A stretch of 64,000 nt of DNA from Viola odorata (GCA_963691705.1 OY829538.1:78684781-78748780); one strand, 5' to 3'. Positions 30,219-42,282 are shown, numbered from the stretch's first letter. Translations and numbers: made by a program. The notes: generated from the sequence alone by a model not told the origin.

Positions 30219-31043
30219 GAGAAGTGGAGCTCTAATGATCTATCGGATTTGTGATTTGTGACACTTTTTTCTATTTTTTCTATATTTTGAAATTCATCTT
30301 TCAATGGTGAATTTTACTCCCTTTTTTTCCTTTTGTATTGCAGAAGACACGTTTTCTAATTCATAATTTTTTTTTGTGATTTTGAAAATAAATAAAAACA
30401 GTTTCTGCTTTAAAAAGCTGATTCCTGTTTTAAAAAATAGTTTTCTCTTTTAAAAAACTGTTTTCTGTTTTAGAAAATATTTTTTTCAAACAGAAAACCG
30501 TTTTCCATTTTAGAAAAAAGTAATCAATCTTAGAAATCAAGATTCAAAAATTCAGAAAACAGTTTTAAAAATTCAGAAATTGATTTGTGATTTTTAAATT
30601 CAAAAAATGCATTTTTCAAGAATATTTAAAGATTATTTTTTTTAAAATTTGGAAAACAATTTAATTTTTCCTAATTAAAAAACATTTTTAGAAATTCAAA
30701 AAACTATTTTCGAGAATTAGAAAACATATTTTGAAATTTAGAAACTGTTTCTTTGTATTTTAGAACACAGTTTTATATTTTAGAAAAAAAATCTAAATTA
30801 AAAAACTTTTTTTGTGAATTTGAAAACTGTTTTTGAAATTTAGAAAACATTTTTTCTATTTTAAGAAAGACTTTATTAATTTAAAAAACAATTTTTGAAT
30901 TAGCAGGTGAGGTGACTCTTCTCTACGCAACTCATCGATTATGTCTTCTTTACATTAGCAAGAATTAGAAATTACTTTATCTTTGAACCAACTTGTTGAA
31001 TTGTTGACAATGACAACTAAATATTTCCCTGTCATTATCATCC
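30219..31043. other. 3' flank of the NLR gene with degenerate GAAAACTGTTTT tract
   Basis: After the NLR stop and probable 3' UTR, 30370-30900 is a tract in which AGAAAAC(T/A)GTTTT and TTTTAGAAAA words recur about every 20-30 bp in both orientations. 30902-31043 is nearly identical to 35085-35236 upstream of the second CAT gene (GCAGGTGAGGTGACTCTTCT to CATTATCATCCACT). No gene is supported. Confidence 0.5.
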
Positions 31044-31199
31044 ACTGTTTAGTCGCTTCATTTGTGCGGGCTAATTTTTAATTGGGCTACGATATGCCTG
31101 GGCCGTTAATCATATGGATTTGAAGAGCAGAGAGAGAGCCGCAAAACTGGACAGTTTTTTTTAAAAAAAATTGGTTATATTATTAATTATCATTAATAT

Positions 31200-31263
31200 A
31201 CGAGAGATTGAACTCATGACTTTACGTTATAAAAATAACATACACTAATTGAACTATAACCTG
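31200..31263 (-). repeat. tRNA-like sequence in block C
   Basis: Third copy of the A-box/B-box-like pair (GAGTTCAATCTC on the minus strand). The CTCGTG end present in the other two copies is lost here. Confidence 0.3.
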
Positions 31264-32250
31264 CTAGTTTTTTTCTTTCCGGACTTAGTGCACAAGTAAT
31301 TAATAATTCATTAGTTCGGCATTTTATGCTTTGTTATTATTTTTGGGTGTGTGTTAAGATCATTTGGTAATTCGGTTATTATATTGAATGGACGACTCTG
31401 AACTTGAGCTAGATAGGACTTCGAACAAAGGACAGTCAAACTCCCCCTCATAAATTTTAACATGCTGCATATTTGGGGCTTGAAACTAAAACCTATAATT
31501 AAATTAGAACAACTCTTTACTAGTTGATCTACGTACTTATGAGTTATGTTTAATTTATTATTTAATTGAATCTTGATGTAGGGAGTAATTTTGTGTAAAC
31601 ACTTAATATTTTTAATTAAATAAATATTATATTTTTAACTTTTTACTTCCTCCTACTCAAATTAAATAATAGTTTTACTTGTTAGTCAATGAGTCAATGG
31701 AACTTACCACGTCGCCAATTTCTACGCGGAAAATGGGGCCACCAATGCAAAAGTCGACGACGACGACGGTCTCCGCCAATTACTCCACTCCTCTCCGCAC
31801 CGCATAATATCTTCATTACGACAGCGTTTCGTCATTTTAGGATAAAATGTGCGGACAACCTTATATAGTTTTAAAAAAAAATTCTACTTCAATCTCTCCA
31901 CTTTCAAGAATTACAATATTAACGTATAGTCTAAAATTTACAACTTCAATATTATGAAAGGGTATTTTTTTTAATATATAAACAAAAATGTACTATTTGA
32001 ATAGGAATAAATAAAAAATGGCTTCATATTTGTAAGTAGAAATAGATAAAATAGATCATCACAACATTTATTAATCTGATAAGAAACCTAACTTCGATGT
32101 GCAAAAAGAGAAGAATTGGAAAAAACACAAGTCTCTCACAACTTATATATAAAGAGTAATCTTGAAGGATAAAACTTAGTAAAACACACATAATAACATA
32201 TTAACAAGTAAAAAAAAAAAACTTAATACACAAGTGCATCAAGACTATAG

Positions 32251-32600
32251 TCATGGTCGGCCGCCGGGTGGTGCACCAGGAGGAGGTGGGCTCCCAATTG
32301 GCTGATCATGGTAACGCCCTGAAGGTCCTGGTGGAGGATGCGCAACCGGCCGGCCGCCACTAGCAAGGAGAAGAGGCACACTTGATTGAGTTTGCAAGTA
32401 TAATTAATGAAACGAGTATATATTGCCCGATTCAAACCATATTCTTCATTTAAATTAAGATATGTTTTACTATCTGATCACAAAGTCATGACTTTTAAAA
32501 AACCATATGATTAATATATACATACCAATACATACCTGATCGATGGAAGGAAGATGAGCACTAGGCAGCACAGGCGTACAAAAAACCACAATACCTTCAT
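32251..32600 (-). CDS. Small secreted proline-rich peptide precursor, copy C (two exons)
   Basis: Exon 1 is 32600-32536 and exon 2 is 32359-32251 with conserved donor GTATG and acceptor CTTGCTAG. The product has 57 residues. The signal peptide is that of copy A with two changes (MKVLWFF, and PSI at the junction). The mature part is SGGRPVAHPPPGPSGRY, then HDQPIGSPPPPGAPPGGRP. Compared with copy A, a 6-bp deletion removes two residues near the start (GGQRGPV becomes GGRPV) and keeps the frame. A 9-bp TATA element is at 32667-32675. It lies 280 bp from the end of the CAT pseudogene, on the same strand. All three copies lack stops or frameshifts, which is unusual among the many dead duplicates in this window. 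Confidence 0.65.
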
Positions 32601-32879
32601 CTCTTTCAATCTGTGTTCTCTATTAATCTTCTTAGTTACGGCTTAATTATATGCTTTCTCCCTATGTATATATATTACAATTAGAATTAGAACAATATTT
32701 TCAAAGTGTTACGTACCAGAAAATGAGAGTGGAAAAAAATAATAAAACTTCCACCGGTCCAACACGTAACGAAGCAAACTACATATTTTTTAATTCTATC
32801 ATTTAATATGAAGAAAATTTTATTGGATGCACCCAAGACTTTTAGTCAAATAATTATGGAAAGGCAAAATTTGTTATCT

Positions 32880-34777
32880 TCACCTTCCAATTTCTTCAAC
32901 AATAGTAACTGCCACAGAATTTGAAGATGCACCATCTTCTTCCACCTTCTTCAACCCATCAGCTTCAGCTCCCCTGTTTTCCCCTGTTTCCTTGGCAGTG
33001 TCATAAGATGAATGGAGTCTAAGCAGCAAGTAGTACACCAACAAAATGCCAGTCCAAACAGTGAATCTTACGAACGAGGCCTTATCGATCGAACCTAGAA
33101 GGAAAATGTTGATCAAAATCAAAGCGGAAGGCAACCATGGCACCAATAGAGCACCCCATAGTTTCGGATCCCTCGCTTGGGGAACAAGAATTTTAATCCC
33201 CAATGTCTCAATAAACCGAATAGGCATGGTAATCACATATCCTATCCCACCCATCTCCTCCCCTACCCCAAATAATCGCAGTAGCGATTGAAGAATCAAG
33301 AATCACAACAATTCTGATGATCAATGTATTCGGTTGTCACCCCACTAACGTAGTATCTCCTTACCAATAGCGAGACGGCTACTAGTGTAAAAATGAATAG
33401 GGTAGAAATTGAAAGGAGATTTGAAAGGATTACTGAAAAATGCTACGATAGCAGTTGCGGTTAGCATTACTATCGTTGAATTCACCGGAGTGCCCGTCTT
33501 TGCGTGGACACGGGATAGCCAGGGGGACATCATGTTGGTCCGCGCGATGTGGGTCAGGTATCGTGCCTGACCCACCGCGGAGACGAGTAAAGATGTAGTC
33601 ATTCCTGCTAAAGCACAAATAGCGACAATGTACTTCGCCCAATTTAATCCAACAGTTTCAAACGCGACAGAAAATGCTGCGTCAGGATCTAGTTGCTTGT
33701 ACGGAACCATCAAGGATAAAGCTGACGCCATCAGGCAATACAAAGCCGTCACAATAGTCAAGGATCCGACTAATCCTATCGGAATATCTCTGGCAGGATC
33801 TCTTGTTTCCTCTGCCATTGTAGAAACCGCATCGAACCCAATGTACGCGAAGAAAAGCACGGCTGAGCCGACGAATATTCCCCAGGGAACGAACTTTTTA
33901 GTGTCGAATTTTGTGAAGCCGACAATGATGATGAAAATTATGATTGCCACGTGGAGGATGGAGGTGATGTAGTTGAAACGAGAGGAACCTTTTGTGGTGA
34001 GGACAGCTAGAATGCAAACGACGGAGGAAACAAACACGGCAATTGGGTCTAAGTGGTCATAGTCGTCGGGAAGGCTATGGACGATGATGCGAAGATCATA
34101 AAAGTTTTGTATATACAAAAAAATCAGGGCAATTAATGTAAAACAGCAAGATTCATATCATAAAAGTTTTGTACCAATTTTTTTTTCTCATCAATCCGAA
34201 TAAACTTCGGATAAGTTGAACCAAAATTCATTTTGTGAAAAAAAATGTACCAAAAATTAATTTTATTTAACGTTAAGCCAATTATCTATTAATTAAGACT
34301 AAAATTAATTCATCTAGTTTTTTTTTACTGAACCTCAAATTAAGTAGTTCATTATATACCTGCAACAGGAATTTCTACGGCAAACTCAGTGTCGCAGAAC
34401 ACTGCAAGCATGACAGAAACACCTGAAACAACGTAGGACAACACTACAGCCGGTCCGGTATGGTCTTGTGCCTCGAGGCTGGTCAGAACAAAGAAACCGG
34501 CACCAACAACAGCGCCTACACCAAACCAAATAAGATCTCACCATGTTAGGGTCTTCTTCATTTCATGCTCACTCCTTCCCCTCATCTCAACAAGCTCCGT
34601 AGAGTCCATGGACCGAGTCAAAAGCCGATCCACGAACCTTGCCGGAGTTTGCTTGAGCACATTGAAGTAATTCCCCCAACTCTTGAATGATTTCTTTGGA
34701 AGAAAGTCCTTTTTCGAGCACGAACAACCCCTCCTCTGCCTGATTCCTTCATTATCTTCTACTCCCAATCCGCCCAT
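32880..34777 (-). pseudogene. Broken cationic amino acid transporter gene
   Basis: It is a paralogue of the intact CAT gene at 35990-38978 with the same exon plan. Exon 1 (34777-34361) begins MGGLGVEDNEGIRQRRGCSC and has a nonsense change, TGG to TGA, at 34540-34538 in the WWDLIWFG motif; beyond it the frame stays open to EIPVAG and an intact donor GTATAT. The beginning of exon 2 (about 46 codons, from GSFAYLRVELGDF to TSYFATLLN) is deleted. The frame resumes at about 34106 with DLRIIVHSLPDDYDHLDPIA and runs to AIVAFFSN, where a deletion of the NLGILANL part shifts the frame at about 33420. A last segment (33299-32880) encodes the C-terminal helices, ending VTIVEEIGR. A stop, a deletion and at least one frameshift: not functional. 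Confidence 0.88.
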
Positions 34778-35989
34778 TGTAAACTTTTTTCCCTCTATAG
34801 TTAGAAAGAATGTTGAAAAATACTTTCTTTTATAAGCAATCTATAATTCGGCGTGGGATATGCTATGATAAATAATGGTTTGTACAGTTTCTTGTAATTA
34901 AGTTTAGTGCACCAATTATCTGTAGTTTAATTAGCTGAATTTTTGGTATTCTTAGTAGTATGAGATATACTGGTTATATTATTACCGCCCGGTACGAAAT
35001 GAGATTATGATTTTAGACACTAGACAGTTTGGCCGAAAAATAAAAAATCTCCTTATTAATTTTTTTCTTTCAAAAAAACATCTAAGCAGGTGAGGTGACT
35101 CTTCTCTACGCAACTCATGGATTATGTCTTCTTTACATATTTGAGGATTAGCAAGAATTATAAATTACTTTATCTTTGAACCAACTTGTTGAATTGTTGA
35201 CAATGACAGCTAAATATTTCCCTGTCATTATCATCCACTATTGTATTCATAACCACGACAGATTGAAAATGAGGTCACAAATCATTATCGCTGTTGAAAA
35301 TTCTGTGTTCATACTCTACTTTATAAGTTTAATTCAGATATTTAATGTCATATTTTACTATACATGGGATAGGGAAATTTTAATTATTTTATTTCAAATT
35401 TCAAATTTTAAAAGAAAATAAAGAATATAGTTCGAATTTTTAATATATAATTTTATAAAATTAGTTTGTTTGTTTTCCGCTGCCAATGTTTATAATAAAT
35501 ATATTAGTTTTTTTTTTGAAGGGAATAAGTATATTAGTTGTTCATACTTGTCGTCGAGCGGTAAGGAAGTTGTTCACATTAATAAAGTAAAACTCGACGA
35601 CAATAAAAAGTTTGAGTATAACAAATAAAGCAAATTACTCCCTTCGGTTTTTAATAAAAGACGTTTTCCTACTGAATATTACTGTACACTTTCCTTGACT
35701 TTTTTGTATTTGTTTTACTGAATGTTACTGTTTTAAAAAGTCATTTATTAAAAAGTAAAATGCACCCCATCGTGTAATATCATAAACTAAGGCAAGGATC
35801 ATGACATCAAACCATACCATTAAGATTAGATTTAATTAAAATGTTTGTGTTAACAAACTACACACTTTAAGACGTTAAAAAAAACATAGATAAGAGTAAC
35901 ACATACCCCATCACACCAATCTGAAATTTCAGCAGCTACGTTGAACTTTGATTTCCAGAGAGATTAATAACATATGTACAACATTCTCT
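34778..35989. other. Spacer between the CAT pseudogene and CAT gene
   Basis: No gene is supported. 35085-35236 is a direct repeat of 30902-31043. 35638-35760 begins CTCCCTTCGGTTTTTAATAA after TA and has a matching inner inverted part (TTATTAAAAAG), a decayed Stowaway-like MITE. The final 100 bp are the likely 3' UTR of the next gene. Confidence 0.5.
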
Positions 35990-38978
35990 CTAGATAGCCT
36001 GAGATGGAATGGGAACACCGATAGCAACACCACCTTCTTCTATGTTCTTGACCCCATTTTCTGCCTTGGATGCTTTTGCCATATCATAAGAAGCATGTAA
36101 TCCAATCAGGAAGTAGTACACCAACAGAAAAGCAGTCCAGAGACCGAATCTTTCAAACGAGGCCCTATCGATCGATCCCAGAAGGAAAATGTTGATGAAG
36201 ATTGAAGCAGCAGGCAGAAATGGTACTAATGGAACACCCCATTGTTTAGGATCCCTTGCTTGAGGAACAAAAAGCTTCATTCCTATTGTACCCAAGAACC
36301 AAATCGGTACAGTGATCGTGTATCCGATCCAGCTATTTCCACTTGTACTCCATATAATAGCACTGGCACATGAGGAACCAAGAATGAGCACAAGGCAGGC
36401 AACAAGCTTGGCGCGATTTGCTGGTGTTGTGACACCAGCAAGGTAGTGCCTCCGCACTATAAGAGCTACCGCGACGAGCATGAAAATGAACAATGTGGAG
36501 ATCGACAGAAGGTTCGCGAGGATACCGAGTGAAGTAAAGAATGCAATGATGGCTGTCGCAACAAGCATAACAATTGTGGCATTTACTGGTGTCCCGCTCT
36601 TGGGATGGACATGAGCTAACCATGGTGGCATCATGTGTGTCCGCGCAATGTGGGTGAGATACCGCGCCTGACCTACAGCCCCAACTAGCAGAACAGTGGT
36701 CATGCCCTTCAATGCACCAGCAGCAACAATATACTTAGCCCAGCCTAAACCAACATCATCGAAAGCTACAGAGAATGGGGCATCAGGATCAACTTTACCA
36801 GCCGGGACCATTAGGCACAATGTGACTGCCAACACGCAATAGGCTGTGGTGGTTATAACCATTGATCCCACGAGACCAATAGGAATGTCTCTTCCAGGGT
36901 TTTTGGTCTCTTCAGCCATTGTGGAAACAGCATCAAATCCTAAGTAAGCAAAGAACAGAACAGCAGCGGAGACAAAAATGCTATGCGTGCCATTAGGAGC
37001 AAATGGGGTGTAATTCTTGGTGTCTGCTTTACTTAGACCCGCGACTATGATGAAGAGAATGACTATAACGTGGACAATGGAGGCAAAATAGTTGAATCGC
37101 GATGAGCCTTTTGTGCTGATCGATGCAAGGATGCAGATTAAAATGGTAACACCAACCGCGATAGGGTCTAGTTGGCCATAGTCGTCACCAAGGCTGTCAA
37201 CTACGATCCGGAAGTCTGCAGGTTTGTGGTTCAAAAGGGTGGCGAAATACGAGGTCCATGACCGTGCCACCGCCGCACCACCAATGACATACTCCAGAAT
37301 GATGTTGCCCGCGGCTATGAATGCCACAAAATCACCAAGCTCAACCCTCAGGTATGCAAATGAACCACCTGCAATAACACATAATTAACCAACAAATCTC
37401 AATCTAACATAATACTACTAACTACCATGTTTGCAAGTGGTCAGAAAGAAAACTTTGAATTTTCTTTTTCCTGCACATGTCATGACAGAGACATTAAAAA
37501 ACTAAAAACAAAACAAAGTTCATAGGAAGTGGCCCATAAGATAGACTTTTGACTTATGAGTATGGACAAGAAAGGTCAGCTATTGAGGTCTCACGCAATG
37601 AAGTTGGAAAAGGAAGGTTTTAACTGGAGTTGAGCTAGTGACAGCTAAGGTTAGCCACCAATCTGTCAAGACTCAAAAGTCTATCACAGTTTTCATATTT
37701 GGGTGGCTCCATTTCTGTTCTCTTGGATATGGAAGATTTGCTATTTTAATTACAAGTTGGAATCAAGATTCAAGAAACTGAAACTGTACATGAATGGAAA
37801 AAAAAGAGAATATTCATAGAATCAAATTGAATGTTTTTGTACATAGCAAATGGATGGAAAGTTGATGATTTGTTGCCATTTGGGATGAAAAAACAATCAA
37901 ATTTTAGAAAAAAGGAAAAGAAAAAAAGGGACCCAATAGATATTTTTAATAATAGTTAGCATATGCCAAAAGAAAAAATGTCATATTTTGCTCAACCAAG
38001 TGGAGAGTTCTTGACCGTTTCTTGCATTATGAAGAAACCAACAAAAGGAAAAGAACAAATTGCGAATCCATTCAACTGGAGAGAACCTTGAGATTCCGAA
38101 AAACTACACATAATACTTTACTCAAAGAAGAGATTTGTTCATTGGCTCATTTGTTTATCCACCAACATCCAAAAAATCAATTTTCCTTCAAAATTTAAAA
38201 ACAAAATCACTTTCATACCAAAAAAATTGCACTCACTAAACAACAACAAAAGGATCAAAATTTGGAAAAAGGATCAAACCTTTAGCCAACTTCCATACAA
38301 GCAAAACCTGGTTAGTAAATTTTCATGTAGAAATCCAAGATCTTCCCAACTTGGGTCATTAAAAAGATCAAATCTTTAACAAACTTCCATACTAACAAAA
38401 CAAATTAGTCATGATTCCTGCAGAAATCCATGATTCTCCAAACCTGGGTCCATTAAAAAGATTCAACCTTTAGCCAACTTCCATGCTAACAAAACTGATT
38501 AATCAAGATTCATAAGAAAGTTCAAGATTTTCACAACTTGGGTCATCAAAATTTACTAACCTGCAACTGGGATTTCCACAGCAAACTCAGTGTAACAGAA
38601 GACAGAGAGCATAGCAGAGAGACCTGAGATAACAAAAGACAGAACAACAGCAGGGCCAGCATGTTCTTTAACTTGAAGACCTGTAAGAACGAAGATTCCT
38701 GTCCCAATTACAGCCCCAATGCCAAACCAGATAAGATCCCACCAATTTAGGGTCTTCTTCATTTCATGCTCACTCCTTGCCTTGATCTCATTCATCTCCT
38801 CAGTCTCCGAAGATCTGGTCAAGAGCCTGTCTTTGAACCTCATAGGACTTTGTTTAAGTGCTCTAAAGTAGTTCCCAAAACTTTGGAATGATTCTTCTGG
38901 AAGAAAATCATCTTTCGTGCAAGAACATCCCCTCCTCCTTATCCCTTCATCTCCTCCTCCTCTGCCTTCAGTGCCCAT
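35990..38978 (-). CDS. Cationic amino acid transporter, plant CAT family (two coding exons)
   Basis: Exon 1 is 38978-38561 and exon 2 is 37368-35990, split by a 1192-bp intron (donor GTTAGT, acceptor ATTGCAG) within the Gly codon of PVA-G-GSFAYL. The spliced CDS gives 598 residues, the normal CAT length. TM1 carries GAVIGTGIFVLTG (88-100); RVELGDFVAFIAAGN, FAYLGFDAVSTMAEE, GQARYLTHIARTHMMPP and the C-terminal GSIDRASFERFGLWTAFLLV block follow in the usual order. It resembles the CAT1-like branch, high-affinity plasma-membrane uptake of basic amino acids, though the branch call is by eye. The start is the only in-frame ATG near the conserved GCSCTKDDFLPEESF; upstream in-frame sequence is intron. 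The neighbouring pseudogene is a tandem duplicate, and 14638-16428 an older one. Confidence 0.92.
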
Positions 38979-38980
38979 TC

Positions 38981-39400
38981 TGTTTTTTTGAGGAAAAAAA
39001 ATGAAACCCAATAGAAAAATGGAATTACAAGATTGTAAATTGGTGTTATCAAACACAGAAATGAAACTTGTTTGTTCTTGGGTCAAGGAGCTTCTACGCA
39101 GATGTTGACCATAAATTTTTAATTGAAAATAGGTAAAGAAAAATAATAGATTTAAAGACTGTACTTACTTATAAATGAAGATATTTGGTGGTAAATTTTT
39201 TTTTGTGGGACATTTTAAAGAATTTTAAAGAAAATTAAAAAAAACAGAGAAAATTATTAAATTTGGGTTACCTGATTTTCTGATTTTCTGGACGTCGCCG
39301 GTGGTGGTCGGAGTGGAAAACACTATTTTCTCTCAAAACAAGAAGGTGAGCGGGAAGACAGTGAAAACCATGTGGGAGAAGGATGTGTATTTATATATTT
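38981..39400 (-). promoter_or_regulatory. 5'-UTR intron and promoter of the second CAT gene
   Basis: On the minus strand a donor (AAAATCAG/GTAACCC) at about 39271 and an acceptor (AAAAAAACAG) 2 bp before the ATG define a 5'-UTR intron of about 290 bp, in the same place as in the gene at 14638-16428. A TATA-like element (ATATAAATAC, plus-strand GTATTTATAT) lies at about 39387. Confidence 0.5.
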
Positions 39401-39429
39401 TTTGTTTGGTGAATAAGAGGAATCACTTG

Positions 39430-42282
39430 TATATTTAATATTTATTTATTTATATATAGATAATATAGTGAGTCAATACTGTGAGTCAATAGAATATAAA
39501 ATTCAGAAAAAAACTATGGGAAGGAATGACTTCTGGGATAGATTCACTGTTGTTAGGAAGGGCGGTCAACGACGTATTAGGTATTTGTTTCGAATTGTTT
39601 CCTAAACCGATTCTAATTTCTGTCACAACTCATCTAATAATTAAAAGTGTTTTTCTATTAACATTTTTAAATTTGATGCTTCTTTAAAAACTATTTTAAT
39701 CCTGAGATTAAATTTTAAAGAATTTGCTACGAAGTTATCTCAAACGGCCATTTTGCCATATGCAATTTAATTAATTTAAAAGAAAATTTAAATTTTATTT
39801 ATTTGATAATTTAAAGATGTAAGGTTGTGGTTTGGATGATGGGACAATTATTTAGGAAAGTTATTTTTTGTGTATTTTATTTTTACATGTGAACATAATA
39901 TTAGCATATGTAATTAGTTAAGCAAATGGGTTGTGTGTTTACACTAGCCGGTTTTTGATTCTCTTTTTTCTTTATTAAATAATTTTTATTTGTATAAAAC
40001 AATCAAAAAATATTTGTTTGTTTTTTTCAAGTTTACATTTCATTTCAACAATAAGTTAGTTTAGTTTTGTAGAATCAACAAATTAAAGTTAGAAGGGAGT
40101 TGAGGGGTATTCTAGCAAAATATAGTAAAAAACAGTAGAATTTTAAATAATTATTATCATTTACACCCTTTTCCGGTAATTATCTATCAATACATCATAT
40201 CTTTATAACGAGGTATCATTAGGTAATTTTTGGACCATCTAGCTTGCATCCAAATTATTTTGATTAGAGTAAATTTAAATATACGAATTCACACTCAATT
40301 TTTAAAAGATAAATTAATAATAAATCTCGTATTTTTTATGAATAGATACACTATGAGTTAGGTGGTCCAGCGACTATTCGATTGTAACTGTGAGCATGGT
40401 CATACCGACAAGGTCTGACTTCGGCGTCTCCTTTAAAATGTTCAAAAACTCCGGAGAAATTTAATTTTGCACGTGTTGCACAAATCACCATTCTTGCAAT
40501 TTATCCCGTTATTGCCCTTGCTCTTCTAATTTATATTATCGATTTGTATCCCAAAGTGAGTTGGCTGGTTGGCCGCCGCAACTAAAGGATGTGGTGTTGT
40601 GCACTATAGACAATTTTGCTAGTTTAAGCTCGTTTTAATGATTTAATACTTTTATTTTTTTAAATTAATTATGAGATTTTTATTTGAAGTTTATGTATAA
40701 AATAATTATTTATTTTAGAATTTCTAGCTTAATACAAATAGAGACACTTGTGGTTTAACCAAAAAAAAGTAAAATTGTTGGTTTTTAGGCTTTTTGTTTA
40801 CGAAAGGTAACGAATAGGGTAAATTGAAGAAATTAATGAGAAAAAAAATTAAAACTAAAAAATACAAAAAGAAAAATAAAATTTGTAATATATTAGGCCC
40901 TAACATATACATGTTATATTTTGTTTTTCAATTTTTATAATTTTTATGCAATGTTTTGAATTTTTTAAACACTTTAAGGTCAAAATTGTAAACTTTAGAA
41001 AATTAAAGGGTGCATATTGCAAATTCTAAAAATATAGGTGCTGAAATAGAAAATTTTAAAGACTTTAGAGCTTAATAAATTAATTAAAAATTTCGAGGTA
41101 GTATACTGTATACCACAATAGGGATAGATATCGGGATAAATTGTACATGTATCATGTATGCAAGTAGAAGGATGAAGAAGCAGGCTTGACAATGGGCCCC
41201 AGATAGTCTCAAGCCCATTTAATCTTTGGATCTGTTTTGGGCCCGTAACAGATTTATCTCACAAATTGAAGTTGGGGTGGTCAGATCCCACCAACCAATT
41301 ACTGTCAAACCACCTGATGAGTTTCAGGTATAAATCAGACAAGCTATGGAGAAAACCTGTCAAAACATGGCATCAGGATGCAATGTTTCTCATGCCATTT
41401 ACAGATAAAACCACCTGATGAATTTTCAGGTATATCAGACAAGCTAAATGTCAAGCAAACCAAAACAATACAGGAAAACTGACAGAACAAAAGAATAAGA
41501 GGAGGATTTCAGTGCAGACCAGATATCCCTTGTACGCTTCAATGTTTTGCATTTCGTCCAATCCTCGCCAAACCGAGCAGCAAGCATGCTTCAGCAGAAT
41601 AACGTAGCCTTGATCCTGAATTATAAGATTTCATAAGCCATTTTAATTAACATCATCAGAAAATAATGAAAGTGATGTTGTGCTGTAGTACAAGTTCCAT
41701 AACCTTCCTCTAGTCCTTGGAACTACCGTCTATGTTAATTTCTGTCATGAGAACGAAAAGAATCCATACTACATTGCTCTACTTACAAAGTTACAATCAG
41801 TAAACTAGCAGCAGAGTATGGATGGGATGAATGTTCATATATCCTATAAACTCCACCCGATTCACAACTTCTCGAAAGAAGAAGCAAAGAGTACACAGTT
41901 GGGATTCATTCTCAGTGCTTGAATTTTTTACAAAATGTAAATGTGTCATAAGTACGACAACTAATCCTGTTCATGTAAAGACTACCCTAACCTGTTAAAA
42001 TGTTAGGTATGAAGCCAGTATTTGCTGTATAGTGATTGGCATGAAGCAGAACTTGCAGCTTTTCAACAGCTCAATTTGTGCGGTGCTTAATTCGTACTGT
42101 ACTGATGACTAGTAATTCAATGTGCAAATACAATCATTTGTTATTCAGATTTCAGTGCCGTATATGCTCACTTTTAGAACATAGAGTAAGTAGGTATAGG
42201 AAAGGATATATGAGCATTTGTGGAAGTCTTACCATTCTTCTCGATGAGGCGTTTTCTCCAACAGTTTTGCCTCCTATGTTCT
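39430..42282. other. Long intergenic stretch, no gene supported
   Basis: AT-rich with no convincing ORF. At 41320-41360 and 41408-41450 a 40-bp word is directly repeated (ACCACCTGATGA, TTTCAGGTATA, TCAGACAAGCTA); each copy contains the inverted pair CCTGA..TCAGG. 41800-41860 shares AGCAGCAGAG and GGATGAAT words with 52240-52260, so both are probably old 3' flanks of NLR copies. Confidence 0.4.

Larger units (their letters stand above)
31044..32850 (-). repeat. Large duplicated block, copy C
   Basis: Collinear with copies A and B from TGTTTAGTCGCTTCATTTGT to ACCCAAGACTTTTAGTCAAA. The left edge is cut short compared with A and B and sits inside the sequence that reads through at 35236, so this copy interrupts an older duplicated flank. 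It has one GCACC unit (31797-31801) and the peptide gene 32251-32600. The right edge abuts the CAT pseudogene. Confidence 0.85.

Noticed and set aside
38979..39086. N-terminal extension of the second CAT gene
   Set aside because: Starts with TTG and reads intron sequence; a splice acceptor lies 2 bp upstream of the true ATG.
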